Notes: generated from the letters alone by a model not told the origin. Positions 27,535 to 37,111 are shown, counted from the stretch's first letter. The stretch: DNA of 64,000 nt from an uncultured Flavobacteriaceae bacterium (GCA_937959395.1 CALGLR010000015.1:1-64000); one strand, 5' to 3'. A program made the numbers and translations.

Positions 27535-27933
27535 ATGAATACTCAAACTTATAATTTTTTATTGGTAGATGACAATAACGCTACTAATTTTTTAAACAAA
27601 ATGATTCTTAAAAAATCAGGACTAGCAAGTACAGTTACTATAGCCAAAAATGGTTTAGAAGCCATAAATATTGTTAAAGAAAACACTCCCGACTACATTT
27701 TTCTAGATATAAATATGCCTGTTATGAACGGCTGGCAGTTTCTTGAAACTTATGAAAAATTAAATTTGGAATTTAAAAATAGTACTATTATTCTTATGAT
27801 AAGTGAAAAGCTAGATAAAGAAACCCTTACAATGGCTAGAACTAAATATGAATTAATAGAATATAATAATAAAATATTAAATAATACTTTTTTAGATAAC
27901 TTGATTGATACTAATTTAGTACATTTAGCCTAA
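27535..27933 (+). CDS. Single-domain response regulator (CheY-like), second of pair
   Basis: This 132-aa receiver has LLVDDNNATNFLNK and phospho-acceptor D58 in YIFLDINMPVMNGWQF. The switch region reads LMISEKLD in place of the usual T(S/T) and the conserved Lys-Pro is weakened to EYNNKIL, so phosphorylation output may differ from the first receiver. There is no DNA-binding domain. The likely kinase is the YfiR-HK encoded two genes downstream. The gap to the receptor gene is about 120 bp. Confidence 0.88.
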   Translation: MNTQTYNFLLVDDNNATNFLNKMILKKSGLASTVTIAKNGLEAINIVKENTPDYIFLDINMPVMNGWQFLETYEKLNLEFKNSTIILMISEKLDKETLTMARTKYELIEYNNKILNNTFLDNLIDTNLVHLA

Positions 27934-28053
27934 CAACTAATTTAATAAGCAGGACAGATTCAATCCTAAATTTTGTCTTTAAAAAATACTTAATTTGTGT
28001 ATTCTATAATCCCTCTTAGACATAAGATTAGAGTATCATTTATTGAGATAATA

Positions 28054-30774
28054 TTGAAGTTTTCTTACATAAAAAAAAGAATTATTCTTCTATTATTTAT
28101 CTTATTTAATGTAACTTTATTTTCTCAAAATTCTAGCCCTAGAGCTACTATTAGTGGTATCGTTTCTGATCAATTTGGCGCTTTACCTGGATCTAAAATC
28201 TCAATAGAAGGAACCAATCTAATTACGACTACAGATGTTAATGGCGCTTTTTCTTTTTCTGTAGATGAAGGCGATTATGTTATTACAGCCTCTTTTGTAA
28301 TGTACAAATCGCAATCGATTTCTGCCATAGCTAGAGTGGGACAAACTACAGAAGTAAATTTTACATTAAAAACAAGTTTTTCTATTGATGAAGCTGTATC
28401 CATAGGTTCTAGAGGTAATCCAACTTCTATTTTAAAAACAATAGTTCCTGTAGATGTTTTTTCAAATAAAGAATTAAATAATTCATCGCAATTAGAGCTT
28501 TCTCAAGTTTTACATTATTTAATACCCTCTTTTCATTCTACGCACCAAACAATTTCTGATGGTACAGACCATGTAGACCCTGCTACATTACGTGGTTTAG
28601 GTCCAGATCAAGTTTTAGTATTAGTAAATGGGAAAAGAAGACATAATAGTGCATTACTAAATGTGAATGGTACTATTGGAAAAGGTACTGTAGGCACCGA
28701 TTTTAATGCCATTCCTTTGGCTTCAATAGATAGAATTGAAGTATTACGAGACGGTGCAACGTCACATTACGGATCAGATGCCATTGCTGGAGTTATTAAT
28801 ATTGTATTAAAAAACCAAGCTAATGCTACAGATATTGATGTTAGGGGAAGAATTAACAATGAAGGAGATGGTGAATCCACGAATTTCTCTGCTAATTTTG
28901 GTTTAAAGATTGGAAAAAAAGGATTTATAAATCTTACAGGAGAGTTTAGAGAACGAGGCGCTACAAACAGAGCAGGAAACTATACTGGTCATGTTTATTC
29001 TGATGACCCAACTGAAGACGCATTACTTATTCAACAAAATAATTTCTTCTCAAAGACCGGCTTTAAAAACAATAGAGTGATGGAAATTGGTAGTGCAGAA
29101 ACCCAAAACTTATCTCTCTTTTTTAATAGTGAGATTCCTTTATCTGATACTTCTGGTTTTTATTTACATGGCGGAAGAAATTATAGAGAAGGTATAGCAA
29201 AAGGGTTTTATAGATTCCCAAAAAATAAAGATCGTGTTGTTTTAGATATATTTCCAAATGGATTCTCTCCAGAAATTCAAACAGACATTAGAGATGATGC
29301 CATAGTAGCTGGTTTCGAAGGTATTAAAAACGGTTGGAAATTAGATTTTAGCCATAGTATTGGGTCTAATGGCTTAGATTACACAATTAACAATTCTAAT
29401 AACGCATCTTTGGGAATTGCATCACCTAAAACGTTCTATTCTGGCGGATTTGCTTACAGACAAAATACTACAAATTTTGATGCTTCTAAATCTTTCGATT
29501 GGTTGAAAGGTATTAATGTTGCTTTTGGAGGTGAAATTAGAGTAGAAAATTATGAAATTATAGCAGGAGAAGAAGATTCTTATATAAATGGAGGTGAAAC
29601 CTATATTGATGATGCAGGTATAGAACAACCTAAAATACCAGGAGTACAAGTATTTCCGGGGATTCAACCAGAAAACGAACTAAGTCGATTTAGAACAAAT
29701 AGTTCTTTATATGCAGATATAGAAACCTCATTAACTGATGCTTTTATAATAAATACTGCTGCACGTTATGAAGCTTATAATGATTTTGGAGGGCAAGCGA
29801 TATGGAAATTGTCTGGACTTTATTTGCTTAATGAAAATTTAAGTTTAAGAGCTGGTTATTCAACTGGTTTTAGAGCCCCTTCTTTACACCAAGTGTTCTT
29901 TCAAAATATTAGCTCACAATTTATAAATGGAGAAATTGTGCAAGTAGGAACTTTTAATAATGAAAGCTCTGTTGCTAATGAAGCTTTTCGTATTGGAAAA
30001 TTAAAACCAGAACTATCTAAACACATTAGTATTGGTGTTAGTGGTAAAATAAAAGATAATTGGACTTATTCTTTCGATTATTATAATATAAATATTGAAG
30101 ATAGAATTGTTCTTTCAGGGCGTTTTGCTGAAGGTTACGAAACCATTCTTGCGCCTTTTAATGTAGGTGCAGCACAATTCTTTACAAACGCTATAGATTC
30201 TAAAACTTCTGGAGTAGACTTGGCTGTTAATTATAAATATAACCTTGGGAATGGAGAATTAAATGCTTCATTAGCCGGGAATTTCACAAGAACCAAGGTA
30301 GATGGACCAATTAAAGTCACTTCTGCACTTTTAAATCAAGAAAATGTGTTATTCAATAGAGAAGAAATTGGTCGTGTTGAATCTGCTCAACCCAATTATA
30401 AAATAAATAGTTTAATTTCATACGAATGGAAGAAATATAAAGTTAATATGAGAAATAACTATTTTGGAGAAGTAATATACATACATCCTGAGGATGAATT
30501 GTCTTCAAATTGGGTTGTAAATAATTTAACAGGCCAAAAAGAAACGAGAGATCAAACGTTTACTCCAAAATTAGTTACAGATTTGGGGTTTACCTATCAA
30601 GCTTTAGATTTCTTAAAAATAACTGTTGGAGGAAATAACATTTTTAATGTTTATCCAGATAAACATAAACATTCATCAAATATAAATAATGGTAATTTCG
30701 TTTATAGTAGACGCGTACAACAATTTGGAGTAAATGGCGCCAATTTCTATACACGAATAATGATGCGTTTATAA
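28054..30774 (+). CDS. TonB-dependent receptor with carboxypeptidase-regulatory-like domain
   Basis: I prefer a TTG start at 28054, which yields a clean signal peptide (MKFSYIKKRI, hydrophobic core, LFSQ). The ORF also opens upstream at a GTG (27997), but that region looks like promoter (TAATTTG at 27991). The mature protein has a CarboxypepD_reg-like beta domain (about residues 25-105), a plug with LRGLGPDQVLVLVNGKRRHN and IEVLRDGATSHYGSDAIAGV, and a 22-strand barrel ending TRIMMRL. It imports or senses a ligand at the outer membrane using TonB energy. No SusD follows. Its stop overlaps by one base the ATG of a histidine kinase, so a receptor-kinase functional link is likely. Confidence 0.88.
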   Translation: MKFSYIKKRIILLLFILFNVTLFSQNSSPRATISGIVSDQFGALPGSKISIEGTNLITTTDVNGAFSFSVDEGDYVITASFVMYKSQSISAIARVGQTTEVNFTLKTSFSIDEAVSIGSRGNPTSILKTIVPVDVFSNKELNNSSQLELSQVLHYLIPSFHSTHQTISDGTDHVDPATLRGLGPDQVLVLVNGKRRHNSALLNVNGTIGKGTVGTDFNAIPLASIDRIEVLRDGATSHYGSDAIAGVINIVLKNQANATDIDVRGRINNEGDGESTNFSANFGLKIGKKGFINLTGEFRERGATNRAGNYTGHVYSDDPTEDALLIQQNNFFSKTGFKNNRVMEIGSAETQNLSLFFNSEIPLSDTSGFYLHGGRNYREGIAKGFYRFPKNKDRVVLDIFPNGFSPEIQTDIRDDAIVAGFEGIKNGWKLDFSHSIGSNGLDYTINNSNNASLGIASPKTFYSGGFAYRQNTTNFDASKSFDWLKGINVAFGGEIRVENYEIIAGEEDSYINGGETYIDDAGIEQPKIPGVQVFPGIQPENELSRFRTNSSLYADIETSLTDAFIINTAARYEAYNDFGGQAIWKLSGLYLLNENLSLRAGYSTGFRAPSLHQVFFQNISSQFINGEIVQVGTFNNESSVANEAFRIGKLKPELSKHISIGVSGKIKDNWTYSFDYYNINIEDRIVLSGRFAEGYETILAPFNVGAAQFFTNAIDSKTSGVDLAVNYKYNLGNGELNASLAGNFTRTKVDGPIKVTSALLNQENVLFNREEIGRVESAQPNYKINSLISYEWKKYKVNMRNNYFGEVIYIHPEDELSSNWVVNNLTGQKETRDQTFTPKLVTDLGFTYQALDFLKITVGGNNIFNVYPDKHKHSSNINNGNFVYSRRVQQFGVNGANFYTRIMMRL

Positions 30775-32624
30775 TGAATGCTATATTTTACAGATCGAAT
30801 CAATTTTTAAAATCTACAATTAAATTTATTTTAATTGTATTGGTATTACTGACTTCTATTAATACTAAAGCTCAAGAAGAAAATAATGAACAAGTAAAAC
30901 GACTACAACGTTCTATTTTTATTTTCACTTTTGCACAACAAATACAATGGGAAAATAGTGAATCGTTTAATACTTTTAAAATTGGAGTATTGGGTAATGA
31001 TCGTACTTATATAGATCTTAAAGGCTTATCTCAAAAACGAAAAATTCAGAATAAAAAAGTTTCTGTAAGCCGATTTAACGCTGTTAAAGACATTAATGAC
31101 GTCCAGCTATTATATGTTAATAAACAACTTAGCTTTGATATAGACTATATACTTAGTAAAATATCTGGTAAAAACATTCTTTTAATATCTGAAGATTACA
31201 ATTTTAATTCATCCATGATAAACATTGTAAATGTTGGAAATTCATTTGAGTATGAAATTAATTCAGAATTACTTAAACAAGAAAACTTTAAAGTCGCTAA
31301 TGCTTTAAAGGCTTCTGCTGTTTCTAATTCTCAAAAGTGGAAAGATCTATATCAAGCTACAGAACAATCTTTAAATGAAGTAAAAAAAGAAAATGAGCAA
31401 AAAGAGAAAATCATAAAAACAAAAGAAGTCTTAATCAAAACAAAAGATGAAGCGATTAATATACAACAAGAAAAGATTAGCACTCAAGATTCAAAACTAG
31501 ATACTTTTAAACTCAAGGTTTCAAAACAAAACCAATCCATAAATGAGTTAGGAGATCTTAATTTACTTCAGCAAAAAAAATTCGAAGAAAAATTAGTTTT
31601 AGAACGCAAGCTAAACGATACCATTAAGGCACAAATTAAGCTAGCAAATAAACAAAAAGAAGCTATAGAATCTAGTCGTTTAAAAATTGATGAGCAAACT
31701 AAATACTTAAAAACACAAAGTTTAGAAATTGAAAACAATAAATTAATACTTAAGAGTAAAGAAGAAAAAATAAAAAGACAACAAACGATAAACTATTTAT
31801 TAGGTTTTCTGGTATTATTAACCATTATAGGAGGGTTTTTAATGTATAAAAACTATCGTACTGAAAAAAAATTAGCTACAGCTTTAGACGAAAAGAATAA
31901 AGCTATCGAAGAAAACTCGAAATTAATTAAGGCTAAAAATGAAGAATTAGAACAATTCGCTTACATCGCTAGTCATGATTTAAAAGAACCTTTAGTTACT
32001 ATTTCTGGTTTAATTACGCTATTACAAGAAGACTACGATCCATTGCTTGATGAAACAGGAAAGAAAACATTAGAATACATTAGTAAATCTAGTGATAGAA
32101 TGAAAGATTTAGTAGATGCCCTTTTAGATTATTCTAGACTAGGAAAAACTAAAGAACACACTGAAGTAAATTGTAACGAACTTGTTAATACCATAAAATC
32201 TGATTTAGCCAATATAATTGAGCGAACGCAATCAACACTAAATATTAATAAACTACCAATTGTTGAAGGTTCTCAAGTCGAGTTACGGTTACTTTTTCAA
32301 AACTTAATTAGTAACGGAATTAAATTTGTGAAACCTGGTGTGAAACCAATAATAGAAATTAATTGTGTAAAGAAAAACGATGATAACGACAAATCGAAAT
32401 CGTTTTGGGAATTCTCAATTAAAGATAATGGTATTGGTATAGCCGAAAAGCATAAAGAAAAGATCTTTTCAATTTTTCAAAGGTTACACTCTAGAGAGGA
32501 GTATGAAGGAACAGGAATTGGTTTAGCACATTGTAAAAGAATCATTGAAGCACATAACGGAAGAATTAGACTAGAATCGGAAGTTGGTATAGGTACTACT
32601 TTTTATATCTCTATTCCTGCTTAA
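30774..32624 (+). CDS. YfiR-like domain (DUF4154) histidine kinase fusion
   Basis: This 616-aa protein starts with a signal peptide or anchor (residues 1-34, ending KAQ). A periplasmic YfiR/DUF4154-type domain follows (about residues 40-175), then a long coiled coil (about 190-340), one transmembrane helix (about 341-360) and a cytoplasmic kinase. The H-box is YIASHDLKEP with His401. The ATPase has N-box LFQNLISNGIKF and G-boxes DNGIGI and GTGIGLAHCKRI. YfiR in Pseudomonas is a periplasmic switch for c-di-GMP synthesis with redox-active cysteines, but no Cys is seen in this domain. It is translationally coupled to the TonB-dependent receptor, and receivers lie upstream. Confidence 0.88.
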   Translation: MNAIFYRSNQFLKSTIKFILIVLVLLTSINTKAQEENNEQVKRLQRSIFIFTFAQQIQWENSESFNTFKIGVLGNDRTYIDLKGLSQKRKIQNKKVSVSRFNAVKDINDVQLLYVNKQLSFDIDYILSKISGKNILLISEDYNFNSSMINIVNVGNSFEYEINSELLKQENFKVANALKASAVSNSQKWKDLYQATEQSLNEVKKENEQKEKIIKTKEVLIKTKDEAINIQQEKISTQDSKLDTFKLKVSKQNQSINELGDLNLLQQKKFEEKLVLERKLNDTIKAQIKLANKQKEAIESSRLKIDEQTKYLKTQSLEIENNKLILKSKEEKIKRQQTINYLLGFLVLLTIIGGFLMYKNYRTEKKLATALDEKNKAIEENSKLIKAKNEELEQFAYIASHDLKEPLVTISGLITLLQEDYDPLLDETGKKTLEYISKSSDRMKDLVDALLDYSRLGKTKEHTEVNCNELVNTIKSDLANIIERTQSTLNINKLPIVEGSQVELRLLFQNLISNGIKFVKPGVKPIIEINCVKKNDDNDKSKSFWEFSIKDNGIGIAEKHKEKIFSIFQRLHSREEYEGTGIGLAHCKRIIEAHNGRIRLESEVGIGTTFYISIPA

Positions 32625-32628
32625 TAAA

Positions 32629-32653
32629 AAACGCGTACTAAAAGCACGCGTTT
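32629..32653 (+). terminator. Hairpin after the kinase gene
   Basis: AAACGCGT at 32629-32636 pairs with ACGCGTTT at 32646-32653. It lies 5 bp after the kinase stop. There is no long T-run, so termination strength is uncertain. Confidence 0.5.
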
Positions 32654-32679
32654 CACCTTATCTTAAAAAAGTAAAATCA

Positions 32680-33027
32680 TTAACTAATAAAATTAAAAGA
32701 TAAAGGGTAACTTGTTTCTTCTCCATTACTGGCCTTTATAGCATTTATAATTGGAAAAGCTATTGCTATTAATCCTAATAAAACGAATCCTAAGATCCCT
32801 AATCCAAATAATAGAATTAATGGCACGCAAATAAAGGCGTATGCTATTAAACTTAATTGAAAATTAATTATTTGTTTACCATGGTTGTCCATTTTAAGAA
32901 CACTCTCTTTTTGAGTTACCCATATTACTAATGGTATTAATAAACTACCAAAACCTGTAAGTAAGGTTATTAATTGGCTTAAATGGGTAACAACTAGTAA
33001 TTGTTTGTCTTCACGCATCATATTCAT
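32680..33027 (-). CDS. DUF4870 domain membrane protein
   Basis: This 115-aa protein matches the DUF4870 (Tic20-like) pattern: an N-terminal amphipathic segment with LSQLITLLTGFGSLLIPLVI, a conserved KMDNHGKQIINFQLS motif, and three to four helices in total. Function is unknown for the family. The start may be the first Met or the third Met (MREDKQ). It is a single gene, convergent with the kinase. Confidence 0.85.
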   Translation of the reverse strand: MNMMREDKQLLVVTHLSQLITLLTGFGSLLIPLVIWVTQKESVLKMDNHGKQIINFQLSLIAYAFICVPLILLFGLGILGFVLLGLIAIAFPIINAIKASNGEETSYPLSFNFIS

Positions 33028-33096
33028 AGATTTATTGATTGATACTTATATGACGGTCAACGACTTGAATTGTTACATTTTTTTTGAAATTATTTT

Positions 33097-33513
33097 TTAA
33101 TGCGGCAATTTGTTTTTTAGAAGGCCATATACGAAAGTGCCTAAAAGCGCTCCAAAGATTAAAATAAAAACACTAATAAAACCAGAACTTAATAAGACAT
33201 ACATTGGCCCAGGGCAAGCACCAGCTAACGCCCAGCCCAAACCAAAAATAGTACCTCCTAATATATAACGAATAAAACCTTTATCCTTTGGTTGAATAAT
33301 TATTTTATCTCCATAAATATCTTTCGCATTAGTTTTTTTTAAATAGTAAGTAATAATAATCCCTATAACTACTGCAGAACCAATAATGCCGTACATATGA
33401 AAGCTTTTAAATAAAAACATTTCATAAATTCTAAACCATGAAGCCACTTCAGATTTAATAAATATGATCCCTAATGATACGCCTATCAAAAATAAATAAA
33501 GTGTTTGTCTCAT
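33097..33513 (-). CDS. YeeE/YedE family membrane protein, small subunit (DUF6691-like)
   Basis: This 138-aa protein has four helices. It contains IFGLGWALAGACPGPMYVLL, the conserved Cys-containing helix of YeeE/YedE thiosulfate or sulfur-compound channels. It pairs with the 33515 gene (1-bp gap), the larger half of a split transporter. Together they are predicted to move thiosulfate-like or persulfide sulfur across the inner membrane. The locus includes a CstB-like enzyme and a TSUP exporter, which supports a sulfur role. Confidence 0.85.
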   Translation of the reverse strand: MRQTLYLFLIGVSLGIIFIKSEVASWFRIYEMFLFKSFHMYGIIGSAVVIGIIITYYLKKTNAKDIYGDKIIIQPKDKGFIRYILGGTIFGLGWALAGACPGPMYVLLSSGFISVFILIFGALLGTFVYGLLKNKLPH

Positions 33514-33514
33514 C

Positions 33515-34069
33515 TTAAAAAATTAAAGGAAATATTAAATGAATCATAATTAGGCCGCCAATAAAAAAACCTATTACTGCAATGAGTGATGGTAATTGTA
33601 AATTACTTAAACCAGATATGGCATGACCAGAAGTACAACCTCCAGCATATCGCGCTCCAAAACCTACTAAAAAACCTGAAATGAGTATTATAAAAAATCC
33701 TTTAATAGTTAATAGATTTTCTATGTTAAATAATTCTAACGGTAAAAAAGATTGGTTTGTACTGTTAATTCCATATTCTTTTAATTTTAAAACTGCGTCT
33801 TCATGTATTTGAGGCGCTTGGGGTGTTAAAAATTGAAAAGCAATAAAACCACCTACAATGACACCAAATACGATCCAAAGGTTCCATTTACTCGATTTCC
33901 AATCGAATTTAAAAAAGTCTGAAAATTGTCCAGCCCCGCCAATAGCGCATAATGTTCTTAAATTAGAAGACATTCCAAACTTTTTACCCATTATTAGTAA
34001 TAAGAATAAAACGCATGCTATTAAAGGTCCAGCCACATACCAAGGCCAAGTATTGTATATTAATTCCAT
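33515..34069 (-). CDS. YeeE/YedE family sulfur transporter, large half
   Basis: I place the start at MELIYNTWPWYV (nt 34067-34069), giving 184 aa. The ORF is open 11 codons further upstream, into the persulfide dioxygenase gene. The protein has about five helices, the first Cys motif in LRTLCAIGGAGQFSDFF, and the second in VGFGARYAGGCTSGHAISG, the diagnostic YeeE/YedE sequence with a Cys in the pore. It follows the CstB-like gene by 11 bp, in the same operon. Confidence 0.88.
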   Translation of the reverse strand: MELIYNTWPWYVAGPLIACVLFLLLIMGKKFGMSSNLRTLCAIGGAGQFSDFFKFDWKSSKWNLWIVFGVIVGGFIAFQFLTPQAPQIHEDAVLKLKEYGINSTNQSFLPLELFNIENLLTIKGFFIILISGFLVGFGARYAGGCTSGHAISGLSNLQLPSLIAVIGFFIGGLIMIHLIFPLIF

Positions 34070-34080
34070 AAATTTTGTAA

Positions 34081-35493
34081 TTATTTTAATGTAGTAGGGC
34101 AAACAAAATCTGTAATTGGGATCTCGGCATTTTTAATTGCTTCCATTCCTCCTGCTACATCTATTAAATTATGAATTCCACGACTTTTTAAAATCGAAGA
34201 CGCTATTACAGAACGATAACCGCCTGCGCAGTGCACGTAAAAAGTTTCGTTTTCAGGAAACTCACCTAAATGAATATTTAAACTCCCTAAAGGCGCTGAT
34301 ATTGCTTTTTCTATATGTCCGGCTACAAATTCGCCTTCATTCCTTACATCAAAAACAGGAATATTATTTGCTTCTAAACGTTCTTTAAAGGTTAAAGCGG
34401 TAATTGATTCCATACTATCAACTTCTCTTCCAGAAGCTTTCCACTTTTCAATGCCCCCTTTTAAATACCCTTTGGTATTATCAAAACCAACACGAGATAA
34501 ACGTGTAATAGCTTCTTCTTCTTGTCCTTCTTCAACAACTAATAATATTGGCTGATGAACATTAGCAATTAAAGCACCAACCCAAGGTGCAAAGCCTCCT
34601 TTTAAGCCTATAAATATAGATCTAGGAACAAAGCTTTTAATAAAATCTGCTTGATGTCTTACATCTAAAATTAAAGCTTCTGTACTATTAGCGACTAACT
34701 CAAACTCTTCAGGAGATAATGCTTTAGTTCCTTTCTCTATTATAGAATCTATATGTTCGTAGCCCTCTTTATTCATCTTAACATTTAAAGGAAAATATTT
34801 TGGTGGTGGCAATAGGCCATTTGTTAATTCTTTTATAAACTCTTCTCGTGTCATGTTTTCACGAAGTGCATAATTCATCTTTTTTTGATTTCCAAGAGTA
34901 TCTACTGTTTCCTTCATCATATTCTTTCCACAAGCAGAACCTGCGCCATGTCCTGGATAAACGATTACATCATCTGCTAAAGGCATAATTTTAGATCGTA
35001 AACTATCAAAAGATAATCCTGCTAAATCTTCTACAGTTAAATCATCCACCTTTTGAGCAAGGTCTGGTCTTCCAACATCTCCCAAAAACAAAGTATCACC
35101 ACTAAAAATAGCGTAATCTTTTCCGTTTTCATCTTTAAGCAAATACGTTGTACTTTCTAGGGTGTGACCTGGTGTATGCAATACTTTTATTGTTATATCT
35201 CCTAATTTAAACTCTTCATTATCTTTTGCTATAATTGCTTTAAATGAAGGATTAGCAGTAGGGCCATATATAATTGGAGCTCCAGTCTCTTCAGATAATG
35301 TTATATGACCGCTAACAAAATCTGCATGAAAATGTGTTTCAAAAATATACTTAATTTTTGCTTTACCAGTTTTAGCTTTTGCGATATAATCTTTAACTTC
35401 TCTTAACGGGTCTATGATAGCGACTTCTCCATTACTTTCTATATAATAAGCACCTTGAGAAAGGCAGCCTGTATATATTTGTTCTATTATCAT
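34081..35493 (-). CDS. Persulfide dioxygenase-rhodanese fusion (CstB-like)
   Basis: This 470-aa cytoplasmic enzyme has an N-terminal metallo-beta-lactamase domain of the ETHE1 type (residues about 1-250), with ETHFHADFVSGH, HTPGHT and SGDTLFLGDVGR supplying iron ligands. Two rhodanese domains follow. The first (about 260-360) lacks the catalytic Cys (the loop is VVEEGQEE), and the second (about 365-465) has CAGGYRS with Cys422. This order, dioxygenase, pseudo-rhodanese and rhodanese, is that of Staphylococcus CstB, which oxidises persulfides and forms thiosulfate. It heads an operon with two YeeE/YedE genes. A GTAAC-N4-GTTAC palindrome lies 57 bp upstream of its start. Confidence 0.9.
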   Translation of the reverse strand: MIIEQIYTGCLSQGAYYIESNGEVAIIDPLREVKDYIAKAKTGKAKIKYIFETHFHADFVSGHITLSEETGAPIIYGPTANPSFKAIIAKDNEEFKLGDITIKVLHTPGHTLESTTYLLKDENGKDYAIFSGDTLFLGDVGRPDLAQKVDDLTVEDLAGLSFDSLRSKIMPLADDVIVYPGHGAGSACGKNMMKETVDTLGNQKKMNYALRENMTREEFIKELTNGLLPPPKYFPLNVKMNKEGYEHIDSIIEKGTKALSPEEFELVANSTEALILDVRHQADFIKSFVPRSIFIGLKGGFAPWVGALIANVHQPILLVVEEGQEEEAITRLSRVGFDNTKGYLKGGIEKWKASGREVDSMESITALTFKERLEANNIPVFDVRNEGEFVAGHIEKAISAPLGSLNIHLGEFPENETFYVHCAGGYRSVIASSILKSRGIHNLIDVAGGMEAIKNAEIPITDFVCPTTLK

Positions 35494-35549
35494 ACTATTT
35501 TATTAATACATTTACGATGCTAATTTAATTCAATTTTATATTAAATTGT

Positions 35550-35563
35550 GTAACAAATGTTAC
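35550..35563. promoter_or_regulatory. Predicted Crp/Fnr-type operator upstream of the persulfide operon
   Basis: GTAACAAATGTTAC is a perfect 5-4-5 palindrome. It is 57 bp upstream of the CstB-like start. The reverse complement of the site at 36420 is identical, and a weaker one precedes the regulator. Confidence 0.65.
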
Positions 35564-35566
35564 TTA

Positions 35567-36370
35567 TCAAAAAAATGCCAATTCTTTAATCAAAATAAAT
35601 ATTGCAATAGTTAACACCAACCATCCAAAGCCTTTTTTTAATTTTTCTCCTTCTATAAAATTGTTAATATACATTCCTATAAAAATCCCAGCAATAGAAA
35701 AACTTGTGAAGCTTAATAAAAATACCCAATCTATATCTAGGTTTTCAATATCCCCAATAAAACCTATCAAAGATTTAATTGCAATAATAAGTAATGATGT
35801 AGCAATAGCATTTTTCATTGGGAGTTTTGCCATTAATACTAAAGCTGGAATAATAAGAAACCCACCTCCTGCACCTATAATTCCAGTAATAACCCCAACA
35901 ATAATGCCTTCAATAGTTATTAATAAATAATTAAAACTGACTTTAGAACTCTGTTTATTTACTATAACTTTTTTACGTAACATAGCTATCGAAGTAAACA
36001 CCATTATTAAGCCAAAAAACACCATTATTGCAATGTCTTTTGTTATTTCTATGTCAAATACAATAAATAATTTATCAGGAATTGCAGGTATTAAATACTT
36101 TCGAGTACTATATACCGCGATGAATGCTGGCATAGAAAAAACTAAAGCTATTCTAAAATCGACTAATCCTTTTTGAATATTTTTAAGTGCCCCGATTAAG
36201 GAAGAAACACCTACTACAAATAATGAATACGCTGAGGCTATTATTGGATTTAATGCCATTCCATAAACCAATATAGGAAGCGTTAAAATAGATCCTCCTC
36301 CTCCAATTAATCCTAATATCACTCCAACCAAAAGCGCTCCAAAATACCCAATAAAATCTATTCCACTCAT
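35567..36370 (-). CDS. TSUP family (TauE/SafE-like) anion transporter
   Basis: This 267-aa inner-membrane protein has about eight helices. Two internal repeats, each starting with a Gly-rich helix, are seen: FGALLVGVILGLIGGGGSIL near the N-terminus and EGIIVGVITGIIGAGGGFLI in the middle. The family exports sulfite and related sulfonates or sulfur oxyanions. Next to a persulfide-oxidising enzyme, sulfite or thiosulfate export is the likely job. It has its own GTAAC-N4-GTTAC site 50 bp upstream and lies downstream of the Crp/Fnr gene. Confidence 0.87.
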   Translation of the reverse strand: MSGIDFIGYFGALLVGVILGLIGGGGSILTLPILVYGMALNPIIASAYSLFVVGVSSLIGALKNIQKGLVDFRIALVFSMPAFIAVYSTRKYLIPAIPDKLFIVFDIEITKDIAIMVFFGLIMVFTSIAMLRKKVIVNKQSSKVSFNYLLITIEGIIVGVITGIIGAGGGFLIIPALVLMAKLPMKNAIATSLLIIAIKSLIGFIGDIENLDIDWVFLLSFTSFSIAGIFIGMYINNFIEGEKLKKGFGWLVLTIAIFILIKELAFF

Positions 36371-36419
36371 TTTATATTAAACTAGGACGCTAAATTAGTA
36401 TTACTATTTTAGTTAGTAC

Positions 36420-36433
36420 GTAACATTTGTTAC
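36420..36433. promoter_or_regulatory. Predicted Crp/Fnr-type operator upstream of the TSUP gene
   Basis: GTAACATTTGTTAC is a perfect 5-4-5 palindrome. It is 50 bp upstream of the TSUP start and just past the regulator stop. Fnr-type sites have the same half-site spacing. Confidence 0.65.
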
Positions 36434-36435
36434 AG

Positions 36436-37068
36436 TTAGAGGTCTATTACTTTTATAAAATTACGTTGAAGTTCAATTTTACCGTTATTTTCTAGTACTT
36501 TTAATAATCTTGAAACTACTACTCTAGAGGTATTTAAATCGTTAGCAATGTCTTGATGAGTCGTTTTTATTATATCATTATGGTTTACTTTTGCTTTATC
36601 CTGCAAATGTCGCAATAAACGTTGATCCATTTTAAAGAAAGCAATAGTATCAATAGTTTCAAGTAATTCCATCATTCTATCTTTATAGCTTTGCAACATA
36701 AAATTTCGCCATGATTTATATTTGCCCATCCAATTCTCAATAACCTCTATGGGAATTAAAATTAGCTCTGTATCCGTTTCGGCTATAGCTCTAATTTCAC
36801 TTTTCGTTTGTCCAGAACAACAAGTAATAGTTATGGCACAAGTATCTCCTTGTTCTATGAAATATAAAAGGAGCTCATTATTATCATCATCTTCTCGTAA
36901 TACTTTTATAGCGCCATCTAGTATTAAAGGAACCCATCTAATTGGTTCTCCTAAATCTATTAATTTATCTCCTTCTTTTATTTTTTTTACCCGACCAACA
37001 TGCCTAATCTCATTAAGCAGCTCTTCTTCAAATAAATAACCGTAATTCAAATCTATTATATCTCCCAT
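36436..37068 (-). CDS. Crp/Fnr family transcriptional regulator of the sulfur locus
   Basis: This 210-aa protein has an N-terminal cyclic-nucleotide-like beta-roll sensor (about residues 10-120), a dimer helix and a C-terminal winged helix with THQDIANDLNTSRVVVSRLL as recognition region. The sensor holds Cys77, Cys83 and Cys84 (in TCAITITCCSG), a cluster absent from cAMP-binding Crp. These could sense persulfide, oxygen or a metal, which is inference. It is the only regulator in the module, and 5-4-5 palindromes precede all three transcription units including its own, pointing to autoregulation and control of the CstB-like operon and TSUP. Confidence 0.88.
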   Translation of the reverse strand: MGDIIDLNYGYLFEEELLNEIRHVGRVKKIKEGDKLIDLGEPIRWVPLILDGAIKVLREDDDNNELLLYFIEQGDTCAITITCCSGQTKSEIRAIAETDTELILIPIEVIENWMGKYKSWRNFMLQSYKDRMMELLETIDTIAFFKMDQRLLRHLQDKAKVNHNDIIKTTHQDIANDLNTSRVVVSRLLKVLENNGKIELQRNFIKVIDL

Positions 37069-37111
37069 TGAAAAATTATTATAACGTAAATTTAATTATT
37101 AGTCGAGATTA

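Noticed and set aside
28054-30774. Vitamin B12 receptor BtuB
   Set aside because: The carboxypeptidase-like N-terminal domain and the coupled kinase do not fit, and no cobalamin transport genes adjoin.
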